8,029 nt of DNA from Candidatus Neomicrothrix sp. UBA4742 (GTDB lineage Bacteria > Actinomycetota > Acidimicrobiia > Acidimicrobiales > Acidimicrobilacustridaceae): positions 1 through 8,029 of the forward strand of contig DHIQ01000072.1 in the NCBI GenBank assembly GCA_002403895.1. Direction: 5' to 3'. Of this stretch, positions 5,306 to 8,029 are shown in pieces. The translations under genes were made by a program, and so were the position numbers. Position 1 is the stretch's first letter. Each line of letters starts with the position of its first letter. Below the pieces are notes generated by a model. It searched no databases and was not told where the DNA came from. It was given only the letters and a program-made list of their open reading frames with translations.

Positions 5306-6314
5306 GTTCCCCTCCAGTGGCCAGGCACCCGGTTCGGACTACTTCCCGTCCGGCGACTTCCTGGAGTCGCCCAACATGGCAACCGAGATCACCGGCATGG
5401 TCAACGCCGACATGGCGGTCGCCGACTCGCTCCACACCCTCGACCCCGACCAGGTCGCCCACGCGGCCATCAAGAAGCGGCTCGGCTGGGGCTTCTGGGT
5501 GGCTTCCACCTGGGTGGCCATCGTCGCCTTGTCGGCGTTGTTCGCCCCGGTGCTACCCATCCAGAACCCCAACAAGCTGACGTCGTGCACCAAGTGCTTC
5601 CCCGACTCGTACCACTGGTTCGGCACCGACTCGCTCGGCCGGGACATCTTCTCCCGGGTCATCTGGGGAGGCCGGGTCTCGCTGACCGTCGGCATCATCG
5701 CCATCCTTTTCGGCCTCGTCGTGGGTGGCCTCATCGGGCTGGTCGCCGGGTTCTTCGGCGGTCGGCCCGAGAGCGTGCTCATGTGGGGCATGGATGTGCT
5801 CCTGGCCTTCCCCGCCCTCGTGCTGACGCTGGCCCTGATCACGTTCACCCAGGGCCGGAGTGTGGGGTTCATCCCCCTTGGCAACAGCATCTGGATGATC
5901 TCCCTGGCCATCGGCATCGTGTCCATCCCCCCCGTGGCCCGATTAGTGCGGGCCAGCACGCTCGTGTTCAGTCATCGAGAGTTCGTCCTCGCCTCTCGCA
6001 CGCTGGGCGCCGGCAACAGTCGCATCCTCCGAAAGGAGATCCTTCCCAACGTGATGTTGCCGGTGCTGTCGTTCGCCATCATCGGGGTGGCCGTGGCCAT
6101 CACCGCCGAGGGGGCGCTGGCCTTCCTTGGTCTGTCGGTCGCCCCGCCTACGGCCACCTGGGGCTCCATGATCAACGAGGGCCGCAACTCCCTCGAGACG
6201 GAGGCGTTCATCTCGATGATCCCGGCCACCATCCTCTTCCTGACCGTGTTGGGACTGAACCTTGCCGGTGACCGGGTGCGGGAGTTCCTCGACGTGAAGG
6301 AGGGTGGCCTGTGA
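5286..6314 (+). CDS. ABC transporter permease 2 (DppC/OppC-like)
   Basis: From ATG 5286 the product has 342 residues, with a soluble N-terminal tail of about 60 residues. The first membrane segment follows at about 68-92. Next come the DppC hallmark HWFGTDSLGRDIFSRVIWGGRVSL (110-133) and further hydrophobic segments at about 134-157, 166-187, 203-217, 258-280 and 309-328. The EAA loop is REFVLASRTLGAGNSRILRKEILP (231-254), and AFLGLSV with PPTATWGSMINEGR (279-300) is also typical. The start is supported by GAGGA and by overlap with permease 1. ATG 5376, with GGAG at 5363-5366, is an alternative giving 312 residues. A CTKC motif (101-104) sits in the external loop just before the FGTD motif, where a pair of cysteines is unusual to my knowledge. 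It pairs with permease 1 and ends in a 4-base overlap with the ATPase gene. Confidence 0.92.
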   Translation: MPAPSPEFPSSGQAPGSDYFPSGDFLESPNMATEITGMVNADMAVADSLHTLDPDQVAHAAIKKRLGWGFWVASTWVAIVALSALFAPVLPIQNPNKLTSCTKCFPDSYHWFGTDSLGRDIFSRVIWGGRVSLTVGIIAILFGLVVGGLIGLVAGFFGGRPESVLMWGMDVLLAFPALVLTLALITFTQGRSVGFIPLGNSIWMISLAIGIVSIPPVARLVRASTLVFSHREFVLASRTLGAGNSRILRKEILPNVMLPVLSFAIIGVAVAITAEGALAFLGLSVAPPTATWGSMINEGRNSLETEAFISMIPATILFLTVLGLNLAGDRVREFLDVKEGGL

Positions 6315-7456
6315 GTCGCAAGGTCATCTCCGGCTCCGCGGCCGGCGGGGTGGACACGGGCAAGCAGTTGCTCAGTGTCGTTGATCTCAAGACCCACTTC
6401 CTCACCGAGCGGGGTACGGTGCTCGCCGTCGACGGCGTGTCGCTCAACCTCGAGCGAGGCAAGACCCTCGGCGTCGTGGGCGAATCCGGATCGGGCAAGA
6501 CGATCCTGGCGCGCTCGATCATGGGTCTGCTGCCCAAGCGCAACGTCGTCCGCGAGGGCCACGTGTACTACGAGGGCACGGACATCATCGGTCACAGCCA
6601 GAACGAGATGCGTTCGGTGTGGGGCTCCGAGATGGCCATGGTCTTCCAGGACCCGATGACCTCGCTCAACCCGGTCATGAAGGTGGGCAACCAGATCACC
6701 GAATCGCTCGTGCACCACTTGTCCATGGACAAGAGCGAGGCCAAGGCGACCGCCCTCGCGCTGTTGCAGTCGGTGGGCATCCCCGAGCCGCAACAACGGC
6801 TGGGGGAATACCCCCATCAGTTGTCGGGCGGCATGCGCCAGCGGGTGACGATCGCCATCGCTCTGGCCTGCGGGCCCAAGATCCTGTTCGCCGATGAGCC
6901 CACCACCGCGCTCGATGTGACCGTACAGGCTCAGATCCTAAACCTGCTCGGGCGTCAGCAGAGCGAGCGACACATGGCCATGATCCTGGTGACCCACGAT
7001 CTCGGCGTGGTGGCCGGTCGCACCGACGACATCGCCGTGATGTACGCCGGCAAGATCGTCGAGCAGGCCCCGACCAACGTGTTGTTCTCCAAGATGAAGA
7101 TGCCTTACACCGAGGCCCTGGTGAGCTCGATCCCGAAGCTGGACAACCCGAGCCACACCGTGCTCGAGATCATCCCGGGACGCCCGCCGGACCTCGTGCA
7201 TCCCCCCAAGGGGTGCAACTTCGCCCCCCGCTGCAAGTACGTGCAGGACAAGTGCCTCGAGGAGGAACCACCGCTCGCCCAGGCCGAGACGCCGGGGCAC
7301 TTCTACCGGTGCTGGTTCCCGGTGGGCACACCCGAGGGCCGCGACGCCCTCGGCCGCAACCTGGCGGCCGCGGCCGCGACGTCCACCCTGGGGTCGACGC
7401 CCGCCTCCACCACGACCACCCTCACCGCCGCCGCTGCGGCGACCAAGGAGACCTGA
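6311..7456 (+). CDS. ABC transporter ATP-binding protein 1 (DppD/OppD-like)
   Basis: The 381-residue cytoplasmic ATPase carries all nucleotide-binding motifs: Walker A GESGSGKT (57-64), Q-loop VFQDP (Q113), signature LSGGMRQRV (171-179), Walker B ILFADEP (191-197), D-loop ALDV (200-203) and the switch histidine in VTHDLG (H229). The oligopeptide-type C-terminal domain follows, with [14 protein letters not shown] (265-278), IPGRPPDL (288-295) and cysteines C302, C308, C315 and C334. These correspond to the conserved cysteine cluster of this family, reported to hold an iron-sulfur cluster in some dipeptide ATPases. The last 35 or so residues are an Ala/Thr-rich low-complexity tail. The start is GTG 6311, forming GTGA with the upstream stop, preceded by a strong AAGGAGG at 6297-6303. 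It pairs with the next ATPase to power import. Confidence 0.94.
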   Translation: MSRKVISGSAAGGVDTGKQLLSVVDLKTHFLTERGTVLAVDGVSLNLERGKTLGVVGESGSGKTILARSIMGLLPKRNVVREGHVYYEGTDIIGHSQNEMRSVWGSEMAMVFQDPMTSLNPVMKVGNQITESLVHHLSMDKSEAKATALALLQSVGIPEPQQRLGEYPHQLSGGMRQRVTIAIALACGPKILFADEPTTALDVTVQAQILNLLGRQQSERHMAMILVTHDLGVVAGRTDDIAVMYAGKIVEQAPTNVLFSKMKMPYTEALVSSIPKLDNPSHTVLEIIPGRPPDLVHPPKGCNFAPRCKYVQDKCLEEEPPLAQAETPGHFYRCWFPVGTPEGRDALGRNLAAAAATSTLGSTPASTTTTLTAAAAATKET

Positions 7457-7457
7457 G

Positions 7458-8029
7458 ATGGCCGGAAGCGGCACCGCACACATGCGCAATGCCGACGAGG
7501 TGTTGCTGCGAGCCGAGAACCTGGTCGTGGAGTTCCCGGTGGGCTCGACCGGCCTGAAAGTGCACGCGGTGACGGATGTGAGCATCGACGTGCGAGAGGG
7601 CGAGACGCTCGGTCTGGTCGGCGAGTCAGGCTGCGGCAAATCCACCACCGGCAGAGCTCTCATGCAGCTCCCGAAGCCCACGTCCGGGTCCGTCATCTAC
7701 CGGGGGCACGATCTCACCACCATCAGCAACTCGAATCTGCGCCAGCTGCGCCCTGAGATGCAGATGATCTTCCAGGATCCGATCTCGTCGTTGAACCCTC
7801 GACGCAAGGTGGGCGACATCGTCGGCGAACCCCTCAAGATCTGGAAGCGGGGCAGCCCCGAGGAACAGCGCAAGATCGTGTTCGACACGCTCGAAGCGGT
7901 GGGCCTGGACCCCGAAGCTGCCGTCGGGCGACGCCCCCACCAATTCTCTGGCGGGCAGTGCCAGCGCATCTGCATCGCCCGCTCGTTGGTCCTCGATCCC
8001 AAGCTCATCATCTGCGACGAGCCCGTCTC
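7458..8029 (+). CDS. ABC transporter ATP-binding protein 2 (DppF/OppF-like), cut by window edge
   Basis: From ATG 7458 the frame stays open to the end of the window, giving 190 residues and part of the next codon. It contains Walker A GESGCGKST (55-63), the Q-loop IFQDPISSLNPR (104-115, Q106), which is typical of the DppF/OppF branch, the signature FSGGQCQRICIARSL (163-177), and the start of Walker B, LIICDEP (183-189). The D-loop, switch histidine and C-terminal domain lie beyond the edge. AAGGAG at 7445-7450 sits 7 bases before the start, and only one base separates it from the preceding stop, so coupling is expected. The signature has Cys where Arg is more usual (SGGQRQR) and a second Cys four residues later. 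It should form the ATPase heterodimer with the DppD-like protein. Confidence 0.93.
   Translation, partial: MAGSGTAHMRNADEVLLRAENLVVEFPVGSTGLKVHAVTDVSIDVREGETLGLVGESGCGKSTTGRALMQLPKPTSGSVIYRGHDLTTISNSNLRQLRPEMQMIFQDPISSLNPRRKVGDIVGEPLKIWKRGSPEEQRKIVFDTLEAVGLDPEAAVGRRPHQFSGGQCQRICIARSLVLDPKLIICDEPV

Overview
The window looks like chromosomal DNA from a high-GC actinobacterium, possibly of the Acidimicrobiia type. The signs are a strong G/C preference at third codon positions, frequent TTG and GTG starts, purine-rich ribosome binding sites, and a TTGACA-N17-TAGGTT promoter. The lineage is inferred from style and was not tested by a search.

Layout. At the left edge, on the minus strand, is the N-terminal part of a class I SAM-dependent methyltransferase, cut off by the window (1-290). 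A short divergent intergenic region (291-515) with small inverted repeats separates it from a plus-strand family 4 glycosyltransferase (516-1703), which starts with TTG and ends just before a hairpin. The two are plausibly part of a cell-surface polysaccharide or glycolipid locus. An 832-base stretch without a convincing gene follows (1704-2535). It holds a pair of DnaA-box-like 9-mers, a series of imperfect GGGG-loop-CCCC hairpin repeats about 35 bases apart, a 20-base-pair hairpin capped by a UUCG tetraloop and followed by a T-run, and then a textbook promoter for the next operon.

From 2536 to the right edge runs a five-gene ABC importer operon of the dipeptide/oligopeptide/nickel (Dpp/Opp) family, all on the plus strand. 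It encodes a family 5 substrate-binding lipoprotein, permease 1 (DppB-like), permease 2 (DppC-like), ATPase 1 (DppD-like) and ATPase 2 (DppF-like, cut off by the window). A strong hairpin separates the binding-protein gene from the four membrane and ATPase genes. Those four are joined by overlaps or a 1-base gap, which suggests translational coupling. The lipoprotein would capture the ligand outside the membrane, the two permeases would form the channel, and the two ATPases would drive import. The substrate cannot be read from the sequence.

The coding part is ordinary. The part worth a second look is the structured, apparently non-coding region 1704-2535. I found no clear sign of a new multi-gene system.
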